DNA of 41,496 bases from Ophiothrix spiculata (taxonomy: Eukaryota > Echinodermata > Ophiuroidea > Amphilepidida > Ophiotrichidae): NCBI GenBank assembly GCA_000969725.1, contig JXSR01S063124.1. The stretch is one strand, 5' to 3'. The notes below the pieces were generated by a model. It was not told the DNA's origin. It did no database searches and saw only the letters and a program-made list of their open reading frames with translations. The position numbers and the translations under genes are program-made. Below, in pieces: positions 1 to 11,989 of this stretch; the first letter of the stretch is position 1; every line of letters begins with the position of its first letter.

Positions 1-329
1 GATGCCTTTTACCAATTTAGGTGTAACTTGGCAACCAAACATCCAATTACCAAAATCAAGGTGTCATTGTAAAGCTTAAAATCTCAGCTTTCAGATGAGA
101 CCAAAAAATCAATTTTGATTTTGCCGACCTTAAGGTACCTTTCGATATGACGGGTCACATATAACAAATTGTGGAGTCTGGCCCAAGCGCTTTTTAAGAG
201 AGAAGGGCACTCCGACCTGTGAAATACAGGCCGTCCGCCGTACCCTTTTACTTTACCTATGCCATCAGAAATATGTTTTGTATGCACATGAACCAAGTAC
301 CTAGGATATTTTTTATATTGCCATATATT
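1..329. other. Non-coding tract, no gene seen
   Basis: AT-rich sequence with no reading frame I would defend. A slightly more GC-rich patch around 125-245 gives the only longer open frames, on the minus strand; it shows no codon bias, domain or convincing splice sites, and may be an old repeat remnant. Confidence 0.5.
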
Positions 330-1190
330 GTATGAAACAAAAGTGTCAGCATTTGTCTATTCACACAATTTTCAATAGATGTTTGAAACCTCCAACTTTT
401 CAATTTATTTATAGTAACTGTTAAATTGTTTGTTTTGAAATATTTTAATAAAAGCATTTCCCCTTTCTTCTTTTCTTTTCATATTGCTGTGTTGGTGAAT
501 GCTGCTTATGAATTCAATAGGTAAGTAACAATAGATTCTGTTTTCTCTTTAAGAATTATCTTTATTAATTATAAAAAATTTTACCATAATTCATAAACTT
601 TTAACTTTTATAGTGGGATATTTTTTTCACACCCATGAATGATTTAAGTTTGTTGCAATTTTTTCAAGCAAATGCTACTTCCCTGTACAATTTGGCTAAT
701 TAGGGCAATATTATAAGATTTGGTTTAAAAATAAATTTGAGTAAGTTTAAAACAGACAATCATTGGCATCTATAAATCTTTTTTAAGGAAGAAAATGTAG
801 CAAAATGCACATATGTACCTTCCAACTGGTACCTTCCTTATGTCAATACATGTGAAATTTAATTCAACAAATTTTATAAATAGTATACTTAAATAGTACT
901 ACTAGATTAAATCGTTTAGAATGTATCAATATAAATCAAAACTAATCAAATATCAAAAATTAAATTTTCTGAAAAACATTCACTTGATTAAAAGTAGGGC
1001 AAAGGTGAATCCCACAAATTTGATTATTTGATTAGTGTTTTGACCTAATTGTTCAACTGAAATGCTGATTAATGATTATACAAATTACATGGAAATTTGT
1101 ATATGTACTCGCATGTATTTAGTTTAATTCGATAAAATACAAAATGTCAAATTACTAAATATTGTTTTAAAGTAAAACACTTTAAAGATA
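330..1190. repeat. Paralogous tract A, copy 1 (partner at about 30,130-31,420)
   Basis: This stretch aligns, with indels, to about 30,130-31,420 in the same orientation. Anchors seen in both copies are a TATGAA-CAAA-GT-TCAGCA segment (near 335 and 30,133), the junction region 455-526 versus 30,296-30,367, and an AGGTGAATCC segment followed by ATTTTGACCTAATT (near 1,003 and 31,157). Identity is clearly lower than in the large duplication downstream, roughly 70-80% by eye. The homology fades near 1,190, while in copy 2 the neighbouring sequence jumps to the equivalent of 15,711. Either copy 2 lost about 14.5 kb or copy 1 gained it. Confidence 0.65.
455..520 (+). other. Duplicated pyrimidine tract ending in AG|GTAAGT; candidate exon or recursive splice site
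   Basis: Seen: a C/T-rich run leads to AATAG immediately followed by a consensus 5' splice site GTAAGT at 521-526. The paralogous site at 30,296-30,361 ends in AACAG|GTAAGT. From a shared upstream AG, both segments are exactly 66 bp and align without gaps (29 of the last 39 positions match). In each, only one of the three frames is open; it encodes a hydrophobic stretch ending in EFN or EYN with a phase-2 donor. Most differences between the copies change amino acids, which argues against strong protein constraint. Alternatives are a fast-evolving signal-peptide or membrane exon, a zero-length recursive splice site, or chance retention after duplication. Confidence 0.25.
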
Positions 1191-2362
1191 CCAGTACAAC
1201 ATGGATTGTCTTTATTAAAGATCAGAGGCTGCAATATTTTAACATGTAAAGGTATACATTTTTTGTACTTTGATGAAATAATGATTTTTAAAGACTTTAT
1301 AGAACTGTTGTTGTACACAGTGTTTCATAAATTCTGCACTGAGTTAAGACTTTAGAGCTATTTTCATATATCTTGGCCAAATGTTTATTTATTATACATA
1401 TATTTAGAATAATCATCATTGATATCATCAAAAAATATGTAATAAGCTAATGCAAAGAGTCTAGATATAGCTTTAAGTGAATGATGTTTAAAATCTGTAA
1501 TTAAAGTTATATAAGATAAAACTCAATTAGTAAAGAAATGCTGTCTCTATTTATTTTATATATTTTGTTCAAGTGGGTTATATATAAGGATTTGATTTTT
1601 TTAAATTTGAAGGTATCGTGTATTCTTTTATGGAAACAAATACACAAATACTTGTTGACTTAAGGCAAAGAATCTAGTTTTGTAAAAAGGATATTACTTC
1701 CACCTAAGTAACTTAAAGAAATGTAGAGTTCAACAGGATAACACATGCATTCAATTCATGTGAATGTGGGTCAGTTCTTAGTAAAAACCAGTGACCGAAA
1801 GGGCAATGAATTGAATGAATGCACCACAATAAATCTTGATTTCTATAGTTAAATATTGATTATAATGGATAGGACTGCAATTTTGTAGAACACATATATG
1901 GATGTACCTTCCCCGGTGTCTTTTAAAATATTTCCACTAGTTTTATGCTGTTGCATTTTGCAAGTCATACTAGTACTGTCACATGCAAATTCAGTTTTAA
2001 CCCAATTTCAACTTTTTTTCCCTCTTTGGAATGAAAGCATTAGTGTCAATCATATGACTTAAACTATACTGACATAAGCGAGTTGAAAGACAGCTTGAGT
2101 TCACACCACAATCAAGATGGGTTTTCATAGTGATGGACATGTCTGAAATACACCTTCAGTCATGGTACATAGACCATACATCCCTGCAAACTATTCAACT
2201 TCACTGTTAAATATTTCCACCAGGTGTGTTTGTTCTGCCAGTCTACCAGGTCCCTAGCTATGTATGTCTAGGTTAGTTCAGGGTAGGCCAGTACCTTCCT
2301 GTGTTTTCTTTCCAATGAGACAAGAGAGCCCTGTATATTTGCATCACTGCCAATCTGCTGTT
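1191..2362. other. Non-coding tract
   Basis: AT-rich, no supported gene or RNA. The only structure noticed is the short inverted repeat listed at 1,745-1,823. Confidence 0.5.
1745..1823. repeat. Short imperfect inverted repeat (hairpin, about 79 bp)
   Basis: The left arm TGCATTCAATTCAT and right arm ATGAATTGAATGAATGCA are inverse complements apart from a 4-base expansion in the right arm. Between them, GGGTCA and TGACC could extend the stem. It may be a small MITE remnant, but no target duplication is evident. Confidence 0.45.
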
Positions 2363-2536
2363 TAATGGTGCATTCATAGTCCAACGATTTCACAACGATT
2401 TCATCGCACGACGTCTGTCGATACGCAGTCTTCAAACGCGCTGCGCATATTGCGCTATAATTCTTGAAGACTGCGTATCGGTAGACGTCATGCGATGAAA
2501 TCGTTGTGAAATCGTTTGACTATGAACACACCATAA
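2363..2536. mobile_element. Palindromic MITE, PIF/Harbinger-type (168 bp plus TAA target duplication)
   Basis: The element spans 2,366-2,533. Its first about 70 bases, beginning TGGTGCATTCATAGTC, are the near-perfect inverse complement of its last about 70. Both arms contain CGATTTCACAACGATTTCAT and a GACGTC block. The roughly 30-base loop is GC-rich (GCGCTGCGCATATTGCGC). A TAA trinucleotide lies on both sides (2,363-2,365 and 2,534-2,536). A 3-bp TWA duplication is typical of PIF/Harbinger. It has no coding capacity, so any movement would depend on a transposase elsewhere. The arms are well preserved, suggesting fairly recent insertion. Confidence 0.85.
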
Positions 2537-3689
2537 GTCTACAGTTTGGGATTTGAAGAAATAAACTTGAGCACTTGCTTGAGGCAATGGTAAATAGACA
2601 GAGAATGAAAATCCAGAGGCAACAATAACTTTAAAGTTCAATCTAGGTATACTCCATGGTTTTATTTGTTTTTGTACCAATAATGTTAGGCTTGTGCATT
2701 ACTTGATGTGTGAAAATAACTGAGTTAATTCAGTAATTAGCTCTTGGGAATTTGACTTGAGATAACTGTGTGGCTTTGATAGCTTGTATTCACCATATTC
2801 TATTCTAAGGCTTCCAAGTTTTTTCCTTATTCTTTTCAATAACATTGAATAGAACATATTGCTTTTTTTTTATTGCTATCCTGGGGGCTTGATTGTATTA
2901 GTACAATATTTTAGAGAACTTTAAAGCTACCTTAGTATATTGGGCTATTGTGTGCTCCATGCTATCATTTTATAAAAAAGATGTTTGATCAATGTTTCTT
3001 TTTTACTTTTAAAGGGAATGGATAATGTATGTGGTCAGATTTCAAGCTGCAATCAAGGACAGCATAAATGAAGTCCTGTTAAATAAAATAAAAAAAATCC
3101 TGGTAGTCTATCTTTTATCTGAAAGTATATATAAAATAATCATGTTCGCTGTCGAAATGGCAAAGATCCATCAAGGGGTGTCATGAGATCATATCATACT
3201 TGAAATCATATTAAAAATCATATTTTCTTGTCAAAAATGTCGAAGAGGTTTATCAGTTATTTGAGATCATATTCATAGATTTGAAAACCTCTTGCAAATT
3301 GTCAGATATCACAGATAATGTGTCTTTTATGTTGTTTGTGAGATTTTGAAATTTTTGCTGCCTATTTTCACCAGTTTCTTGACAAGTGTTTTGTCCCAAA
3401 GTCCCCCTTTTTGGGGTGAGTCATCACATATATTTTGTAACTAAAATCGTATACAAAACTCTTTTGTGTAGACTTAGATTTTCAATACGTTTTTACGATT
3501 TAATCAATGAGCTTTGAACATTTAATTTGACAAATTCTTGTGAATTGATTGGATTTTATATTGCTCTCACAAAATAGATTGTTCTGTACCAAAAAATAAC
3601 ACTCCAAAGATAAATTGCTGCACAGTAATTGATGGAAACTATAGTAGAAAAGAATGGTATCTGAAGTAACTCTAGTTTATGAAAATAAC
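2537..3689. other. Non-coding tract
   Basis: AT-rich, with the repeated short word ATCATAT around 3,188-3,285. No gene, RNA gene or intact element recognised. Confidence 0.5.
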
Positions 3690-5905
3690 CTAGAGCCAAG
3701 AAGAAATTCCAAATTAAATTGTAGATGATATTTTATAAATCCAAATTTCAGTGATTTTTGTGAAATGTATGCATTTTGAAGTCAAATGTGATGAACGTGA
3801 CATGATTGAGCATATCATATGACTCATTAGTTTATGAAGTATCAAATATCATTTTCAGGTTTAATGTGTACATTGGGAAAGATATGTGTTTGTTTCTGAA
3901 GATTTAGTTACAATGTTGACAAATATTTTTACTGACAGATTTTCTAGTGTTGTTTTTGTCATTTAGAGAGTGTACTTTATTATCCTTAATGAAAAGACAA
4001 AGATATTTCTAACCCAAATGTGTATCTTCATGTCAGTATCACAAGGATTTTAACTTTAACAAAAATGTTGTTTGCAATTGCCATGCTTATGTAACTTGAA
4101 CTGACAGGATTGACTTTTTACAAGTAGAATGTATTTATGTAAGATCTTGTTATGACAATTATTTGTCAATTATGAAACAAATTAGTGCATACCTGATAAA
4201 ACATGTTGCTCTGAAAGAAGTTTTCTGTGATAATGTAGTCAATATTTTTGTTACTTGCATATACCATTACCAGTGAGTCATTTTGTCTTAAAAACAGGGC
4301 AATAACAATTGGTTACATTCATTGATGTTAATTAATCAACATACATTTGTTCATCAGGTTTTAAAAATCAAACATGTAAATATAATGATAAAACCTCCAC
4401 AGAAGTGGTAACATCAACTTGTGAAAGGAAACCAAATCTGGGACACATAAAATAATTTGTTTAAAAACAATGGTTTTGGTCATATAGATCTTCACAAAAG
4501 GAAGGAATAACTCAAAGCTGCACATTTTCTTCCACAAGACTTATGCTTTCAAGAAGAAAATCTATCAAATTTTACATATAAAGTAACCCTGTGCAACATG
4601 TAGAAATGGATGAAATAAGTTCTATTGGTAGAGATAATTTCTGCTGAATAATAGACTGATTAGACTTAATTGATCAGCCCCTGTACATGATGTTATTTAG
4701 GTTAAAACATTAGTATGTTGAATGAGTTTGATGTATTGCAGGCATTTATACGATTCACACAGTTACAAAAATCCTGTAGTACTTATCACTATGTTTGTTG
4801 CATAAGTATAAAAACCCTAGGTAGAGATTACTGGCTGTATAAGAAACTAACTTTTGAACTCAATTTAGCTTCAAACATTTTGCTTTTTAAATATAGGTCA
4901 TTAGCTGTTACAGTTCCTATATTTTATCAAAACTAGAGTAATTTCTTTTAAATAGTGATATAAATACTATACTTTAGTACTGTAATGTTGCATAGTGATA
5001 AAGGCTATGTTTTTCGAAGAAGATGAATAATTATTACAAATTGATGACATAGAAGTGAAAAAGTAGACATCAATGTTGAATTGATTTGCCTCATCAACTG
5101 AACTTCCAACTTACCAATCCTCCAGTGCAACCTGATTACACCTGTCTTCTGACATAGCGCTCTCACCCATCACCCTCCAACACATTTTGCTTTGAAATCA
5201 AAAACTGATGTATTTACCTTGCCTTATAGATTGTGTTTGCACTACGCGTGCTTAAAACTAGACAAAGGTATATTTTTAGAAAGTGTTCATTTTCTCAGAC
5301 CAGAGATATTATCAATGTTGCATATGTGTCATTGAAAGATTACTAGTTGTAATTAAAGGACATGCAAATAACACAAATTGACCAATGTTAGATAGAGGCC
5401 TTACCAGATATTTGTAAAATAAACAAAGTTTTGATTGCCATGTTTTGGCAACTTGGGCCTATCTTCCTTCCATTTCTGTCCATTGATTTCCGTTTGTAAA
5501 TTTTACTGACTGATCAAAACCATACAGTGGCATGTTTTGACTACATTAGGTATTCAGAGTAAACATGGTTACATTCCTATGGAGGGATGAATATCCTGAG
5601 CTTATGACTTTAACACAGATTGACAAGGATATGTTAGCATACCCAGAGATTGCCGCAGGTCCTGTCTTGAGTAACGCTTCTTTTGTAAATACTTGATGCA
5701 TACTAGTGTCCAACTGGGGCAATTGTTCCAATATAGTCATATTATATAGTCTTGGATAAGAGGTATCATAATTTTAAAGAAACTACCGTGAACAGATTGA
5801 GGATGATAATGTTCAATTCAATTCTATAATGTACCTCAGCGGAGATTGTCTTTAGATAGCATTTGTAATTCATCTGTATTGAACATATCTGATTTTGTAC
5901 AAGTT
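3690..5905. repeat. Direct duplication unit U1 (partner 6,148-8,400)
   Basis: Aligns co-linearly with 6,148-8,400 at an offset of about 2,453 bp near the start. Anchors are GAAGAAATTCCAAATT at the start, GTATCAAATATCA-TT-CAGG, GATCTTGTTATGACAATTAT, GTTAATTAATCAACATACAT and the late block CCCAGAGATTGCCGCAGGTC. Small indels are frequent. Frames open in one copy are interrupted in the other: the frame at 6,322-6,531 meets a stop in U1, and the minus-strand frame at 5,546-5,740 meets stops in U2. So this looks like duplicated non-coding DNA. Confidence 0.85.
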
Positions 5906-5939
5906 GACTGCAGCAAGTATCATCTTTGATATAGGAAGT

Positions 5940-6140
5940 GGGTCTTGTGGGACATGTTTGACTACATTAAGTATTCAAGAGGAAACACAGTTACATTCCT
6001 ATAGAGGAATGAAAATCTAGAGCTCGTGACTTTAACACAGATTTACAAGGACTTACCCATAATGCTTCTTTTAGTATCCAACTGGGATAAATGTTCCAAT
6101 ACAGTCATATTATATGTAGTCTTGGAGGAGAGGTATCTGC
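5940..6140. repeat. Third, partial copy of the U1/U2 3' part
   Basis: This segment matches 5,530-5,770 and 8,015-8,260: ACTACATTAAGTATTCAAGAG, GTTACATTCCT, TTAACACAGATTTACAAGGA, CAGTCATATTATAT and GAGGTATC. It lacks the internal block around CCCAGAGATTGCCGCAGG that is nearly identical in the two full copies. It directly precedes U2, so the order is full unit, truncated tail, full unit. Confidence 0.8.
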
Positions 6141-6147
6141 CTTTAGG

Positions 6148-8400
6148 GCAAAGAAGAAATTCCAAATTGCATTGTAGATGATATTCTATAAATCAAAATG
6201 TCAGTAATATTTGTGAAATTTATGCATTTTGGAAGTAAAATGTGTTGAACGTGACGTGATTGAGCATATCATGTGACTCATTAGTTTATGAAGTATCAAA
6301 TATCACTTCCAGGTTTAATGTGTGCATTGGGAAAGATATGTGTATGTTTCTGAAGATTTAGTTACACTATTGACAAATATTTTTACTGACAGATTATCTA
6401 GTGCTCTTTTAGTCATTTCGAAAGTGTACTTTGTCATCCTTAATGAAAAGACAAAGATATTTTTTAACCCAAATGTTTATCTTCATGCCAGTATCACAAG
6501 GTTTATAACTTTAACAAAAAGGTTGTTTTAGTTGCCATGTTTATGTAACTTGAAGTGAAGGGTATTACTGTAGAATGAATTTATGTAAGATCTTGTTATG
6601 ACAATTATTTGTCAATTTCGAAACAGATTAGTGCATACCTGATAAAACATGTTGCTTTTGAAAGAAGTTTTCAGAGATAGTATAGTCAGTGATTTGTTAC
6701 TTGTATATACCATAATATCAGTTCATTTTGTCTTACAAACAGTGAAATAAAAATATGCTACATTAATGGATGTTAATTAATCAACATACATTTGTTCGTC
6801 ATGTTTTCAAAATCAAACACTTAGATATTATTGCTTACCTTACAGAACTTCCAAAAGGGACCAATAAGTCAAAGTGCACGTTTTCTTCACCAAGACATAA
6901 CATGCTTTCAAGAAGAATATCTATCTAATTTTACATACAAATTAACCCTGCAGAACATGTAGAAATGGATGAAATAAATTCTATTGGCAGAGATCATTTC
7001 TGCTGAATAATAGACTGAGTAGACTTAATGGATCGGCCCCTGTACAAGATGTGATTTAGGTTAAAACATTAGTATATTGAATGAGCTTGATGTCTGGCAG
7101 GCGTTACTACGATTCATGCAGTTTCTAAAATTCTGCAGTACTTATTACTATGTTTATTTGCGTAACATTATAGACTCTGTTATAATTGTTTAAATGGTTT
7201 CATTGTGGATCACATATAGTGCAATAGAAACTAACATTTGAACTCAGTTTAGGTTCAAACAGTTTATTTTAAAGCAAAATGCCATTATCTGTTAAAGTAT
7301 CTTTACTTAATCAAGACTAGAGTAATTACCCTAAATAGTGTAATAATACTTTATAATAGTGCTGAAATGTTACAAAGTGATCTAGACTATATTTATCAAT
7401 GGTATAGAAGTGAAAAATAAGATATGAATATTGAATTGATTTCCTATAAACCCATCAACTGAACTTCAAAGCTACCAAGCTACCAACCTGTACAGTGTAC
7501 AACCTAAAGCCCACCTGTCTTTTGGCCTAGCCCCTTAACCCAACATCCTTCAAAAAAACTTATCCCATCCATTCTTCATCTAACTAAGATAAATTCCTAG
7601 GCTTTGATTTGACACCAAAAAATTTAGTTTTGTATTAATTTCATTACCCTACATTTTGTATTGAATTCCAAAATGTAGATATTGTGCCTTTTGAGTTTGT
7701 GTTTGCATTTGTGGAACATGCCCACATTTAAAGAAAGGTATTTTTTACAAACATTTGTTTTTTATCAGACTAAAAATATTCTAAAAATTATTACTGTTGC
7801 AGATATTTCATTGCAATATTATTAGTTACTAGCCATGAAAGGACATGTAAATATATAGCACAATTTGACTATCATTACATTAGAGGCCTTAAATGTACCA
7901 TTTTTTTGTAAAATCAAATTTTAGTAGCCATTTTTAGGCAACTTGGGGCTATCTACCTTCCATTTCTGTCCACTGATTTCCATTTTTTAAGTTTTGCTGA
8001 CTGATCAAAACCTTGTTTAGCCATGTTGTGACTACATTAAGTATTCAAGAGAAAATACGGTTACATTCCTTTAGAGGGATGAAAATCCGGAGCTTGTGAC
8101 TTTGACACAGATTTACAAGGATATAATTTCATACCCAGAGATTGCCGCAGGTCCTGTCTCGAGTAACGCTTCTTTTGTAAATACATGTTGGTATTAGTAT
8201 CCAACTGGGGCAAATGTTCAAATATAGCATCATTATACATAGAGGTAACTACCTTTATTAAGAAATGATTCTAGAGAGATCTGATTGAACAGATTCAGGA
8301 TGATAATGTATGTTCTACACTGTTCTCTGACTAATAGATATTATTTTCTGATACGGCTTTGTAAGTCAGGTTTAAATGTAATATCTGATTCTGCATTAGT
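6148..8400. repeat. Direct duplication unit U2 (partner 3,690-5,905)
   Basis: Second full copy of the unit. The block at about 8,131-8,188, corresponding to about 5,638-5,695, differs at a single position over more than 50 bases, although flanking sequence has many substitutions and indels. In U1 the plus strand across this block is open but ends in a stop after 18 residues. In both the truncated copy and U2 that frame is broken by TAG upstream, so protein coding is unlikely. Confidence 0.85.
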
Positions 8401-8849
8401 TTAGGCTGAAGCATGTATGAGTTTTAGCAACATTTTTAGATTGTGTTAGAAACACCTGTGTAACATTGAAATAAAGATAAGGCTTGTTTACATTAAAGAG
8501 CTGTTTTTTAAAGCTCGAACTGTCAGGCAACTACCGGTTAAAAACTCAACAGTTCTAGGTGGTTCTTGTCGGTTCAATCGGAATAAACAATAGCCAACTG
8601 CCCAAACCGGCAGACAACCACTGGTTGAGTTATGAAGCTGTCTCTAAGTAATTGTATTATGTGATCAATTTAGTACCTTTTTCAAGCTAATTTTATTGTG
8701 GAGGGTTGTGTATTTGCAGTAGAGAGATATTTTCCGTAGGTTCCACTCTAGGTTTCTAACTTTAAAGAAGAAAGTATTTTGTAGCTGTTACAACTTATGT
8801 TTTTCTTTGCTTCTGTAATTAGTGTGTTGTGACTGTGAGTTATTACTTC
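8401..8849. other. Non-coding tract with a GC-richer patch at 8,505-8,640
   Basis: Mostly AT-rich. The patch at 8,505-8,640 is richer in CCGGTT, CGGTTCAATCGG and AACCACTGG motifs and has several partly self-complementary words (ACCGGTTAAAAACTCAAC versus GGTTGAGTT). It resembles an old transposon fragment, but I could not define ends or a target duplication. Confidence 0.35.
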
Positions 8850-9226
8850 TTTTGCACTTGCTAATATTCTTTAAAACAGAAAAAAAATATTTTCTTTTGG
8901 TTGCTATTGATTGTTATCTGTTACTAGCTGGATAATGGAGGAGGTGGTATGTTTCTTATGTTTTCCCCTTTATGCATCTAGATTAAGCTGAATCTCAAAA
9001 GATAATTTAAAGATGCTGAATACTATGGTGGAAAATGTCATGCCCAATCAGCTCTTTTTCCTGCACTTTTACGTGATTTAATATCCTTTAAAACAAAGAA
9101 TTATTTTCTGAATGCTACTATTGATTCATATCTGCTAATGGAGGAGTTTGTATGTTTCTAATGTTTATGTTTTTTCCTCTATGCACCAAGATTAAGCTGA
9201 TTCTCAAAAGAGAATTTATAAGATGC
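8850..9226. repeat. Tandem duplication, two units of about 209 bp
   Basis: About 8,850-9,017 matches about 9,060-9,226. Shared landmarks are TTTAAAACA, a GCTA-TATTGATT block, TAATGGAGGAG, TATGTTTCT-ATGTTT, and ATTAAGCTGA-TCTCAAAAGA followed by AAGATGCTGA. The second unit ends in the 5' part of the reading frame starting at 9,223. The equivalent frame in the first unit meets a stop after a few codons, so the first unit looks like a decayed duplicate of the exon boundary. Confidence 0.75.
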
Positions 9227-9465
9227 TGATACAAGACATGGTCCAAGAAAATCAGGAAAGCATAGGATGCACTTACATCAAACAACTTAAACGGGATATG
9301 GATGGCATGATTAACTCAGATAAGCTGCCAGAAGTGCTCCAGAACTTGTACATGCCTAATCTGCAACCGGCAGATGATAATAGTTATACATCCAAATATG
9401 GAGCTCTAATAGCTTCAATTAAAAGAAGCTACAAGTTATTATCCCCATTAGATACTTCGTCATGA
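9197..9465 (+). CDS. Candidate 3'-terminal coding exon, product unknown
   Basis: Product not recognised. The frame is open from an in-frame stop at 9,193-9,195 to TGA at 9,463-9,465. An ATG lies at 9,223, but an exon starting at the AG of 9,195-9,196 (phase 1), preceded by the pyrimidine-rich TTTTTTCCTCTATGCACCAAG region, is equally possible. The peptide of about 80-88 residues is unusually protein-like for this window: mixed charge, amphipathic, with words such as YIKQLKRDMDG, LPEVLQNLY and SIKRSYKLL, suggesting helices. No signal peptide or membrane segment is visible. A poly(A) signal follows 178 bases after the stop, as in a terminal exon. I found no convincing upstream partner exon, and length alone does not exclude chance. 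Confidence 0.4.
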
Positions 9466-9642
9466 CAAGATACTTTATATGACAAAACACATATACATGT
9501 GTAGTTAGCAAGTCATAATTCATATGCAGACTGAATCTTGGGATGCTCATTTTACTCACTTTTATAGGCCAATCTATCACCAAGAGCATAATATTCCTGA
9601 CAGTGCTAGGGTAAACAACATCCCAAATACCATCATGTTATA

Positions 9643-9648
9643 AATAAA
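9643..9648 (+). terminator. Possible poly(A) signal AATAAA
   Basis: AATAAA inside TAAATAAATAAG, 178 bases after the stop of the candidate terminal exon, the right place for a 3' end. AATAAA is common in AT-rich DNA, so position is the only support. Confidence 0.3.
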
Positions 9649-9669
9649 TAAGTAGAGCACTCGATGTCA

Positions 9670-11985
9670 GTCGACACTGACAATGCAAACTCTCATTGCT
9701 GCTACTTTAACCTTTTTTAGTTATTCAATTTCTATTCTGTTCACATCTTTTCCTCTTGACTTTTAGTTATATATAGTCAGGACACGATCTTTTATTCAAT
9801 TATTATGGATTTTACATACATATATCTGTTTTTTGAAGTTAGAAATATGGTACCCATAGCATATCAAGTGTGATAGAACTTCACAACTTCCTATCCTTCA
9901 AAAGAGTCATATTCAAACTTGATTATACTGATTGTTTGCAATTTTTATACAAAATTGTTATTAAATATGCAAAATAGTATTGGTATTGGAATTCATAGGG
10001 TACTCTTTTTAGATACCTAAAAATGTCAGTAACTTACCTTCCAAACATTGTAGTCATTAGTGAAAAGTACATTAAACTTACACTGTACAAGTCCTACAGA
10101 TGACCAAGTTCAGTTAAACATAAATTCCGATTTAGTTGAACATGAAAAGAAATCAACATACTTAAGTTTAACCTGGTTTTTAACAAAGAAATTGTATCGT
10201 AATTGTGTGAGTGCTGTCTGACCCAGATAGCTTAATGTATCAATTTTGAAATTGTATGACAAAATGAATCACAAATGTTGCTTGTAGGAGAATCAGACTG
10301 GAATAAGCTTAACACAAAACTTGAAGCAAAAATGGATTAACCAGAGTAAGCCAGGGAAAGCTGTCTGTCTGCAACCTCTTTAAGTATGGAAGAAGTCAAC
10401 TCTTGCTAAGATTTGTTTAGTTGAGTAATCCATAGACTATGATTAATTATGTTCAGATAAAATAGTGAAAGAAATTTTGCATTATTCCTGTTTAGTTATT
10501 CAGCAATAAATTTTAATTACATTCATAATAGCTTCTTCTAAGAAGTTAATTTTGGAATAATTATTGGCATCCATCTGGTGTTGCACCCCCCCCCCATGCT
10601 AAGTCAGTAGTTCTAATTACATGGTGACCAACATATTACTGAAAATGATTGTTTTTTACTTGCTTTACATACTGCAGTTTGTCAAGTATTCACAAAAGTC
10701 TTCAACATATGAGCTTTTCCTTTTTTTAAACATGCAAGTATGTATGAATACCAAGTTTGAGACTTGATGCATTTTGTAAATGCCAATGCATAGCCAAAAG
10801 TAAACGGTTGACAATCCTACTTGTTTTCTGCTATAAATCACACCAATGAAACACCATATTTTCACACATTAAATGTGCTGGAACAAATTTGTGTAACCAT
10901 CGTAACCGCAATAAACATGTCTAATAACTCATAAAATTGGCTCCAAGCTGTTCATATGGTCGTTTAACCTGAATTTTCTACCATCTTTGTAGAATTTTGT
11001 TATATTTTTTGGTTTGTATATCACTAAGTAGTTTGAATTAAGCATAGAGGAGGGGAGGTGGTGATTGAGGAGTCCTCGTCTTCATGCATACCTTATATCA
11101 GTGGTCCTCAACTAGCGCCACACACACCAAATTTGGCCTTTTCAGATTGGCGCTTTGACACTCTTAAAAAACAAAGAAATGTATTAGAAATACACTGAGA
11201 AAAAGAGGTAATTTTGCACTTCTACAATTTTCTCATTTTAATGTGGCTCATCATAAGAATTGGCTGAGAACATTAAATCTTAAATTTGTTATATAGCTGT
11301 GGTTTAAGCTGAATTTATACTGTAGTCCAGAAAGATTTACAGATTTTTTGTTGTGATCAGTTTTTTTTCTTCTTCAAAATTACAAAGGTGTTCAAATTGT
11401 TAAACTTTAACATCAATTTGACATTTAATCTACATAGACCCACACCCCAGAAATGAGGAGCACAATGTTTTCAAAATAGTAAATCACATCAAAGTAAAAT
11501 CCTTAACCATGCTCCAAAATATACAGATTTAACAAGTTTTGTATGAATATCCTTTGACTAGACTCAGAGGTGAAGCTAAATTCAAAAATAATTGATCCCT
11601 AAAGTCACCTCACCAAGGGAGTTATTTGTCATAGTATCGCCATAAAATTTGCCAGAAAACCCAATGCATTTTAACATGTGGTGTAGAGAGCCATGGGATT
11701 CCAATAAGGTTACTATAGGTTGAAAATGTGTAAGGTAATCCATAGATTTTCAAAATAGCTTGAAATTTTCCATTGATACACAGGATATTTCTTGAGTAGG
11801 ATGAATGGGCCCGGGGATTAGGATGGTTCAATCCAGTTAGACATTTTTTAGGAGCAGGATATTTGGAGACTTTTATCAGATATTTTGTCAACATTCATCT
11901 TGCCAAAGCTATTTGTTTATCACACTTGGGATGAATTATTGTATTTGTTTTTAGAATGATTAAGATTGTCATCGAAAGAAATTAT
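9670..11985. other. Non-coding tract
   Basis: AT-rich with no supported gene. It contains a ten-C run at 10,586-10,595. Minus-strand frames at 10,665-10,865 and 11,622-11,894 are of a length expected by chance. Confidence 0.5.
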
Positions 11986-11989
11986 TTGC

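Noticed and set aside
5546..5740. Possible exon in the U1 tail, open on both strands
   Set aside because: The plus-strand frame has TAG in both other copies, and the minus-strand frame is broken in U2.
6322..6531. Plus-strand frame in U2 with partial similarity to U1
   Set aside because: It needs a GTG start, has an in-frame stop just upstream in both units, and is interrupted by TAG in U1.
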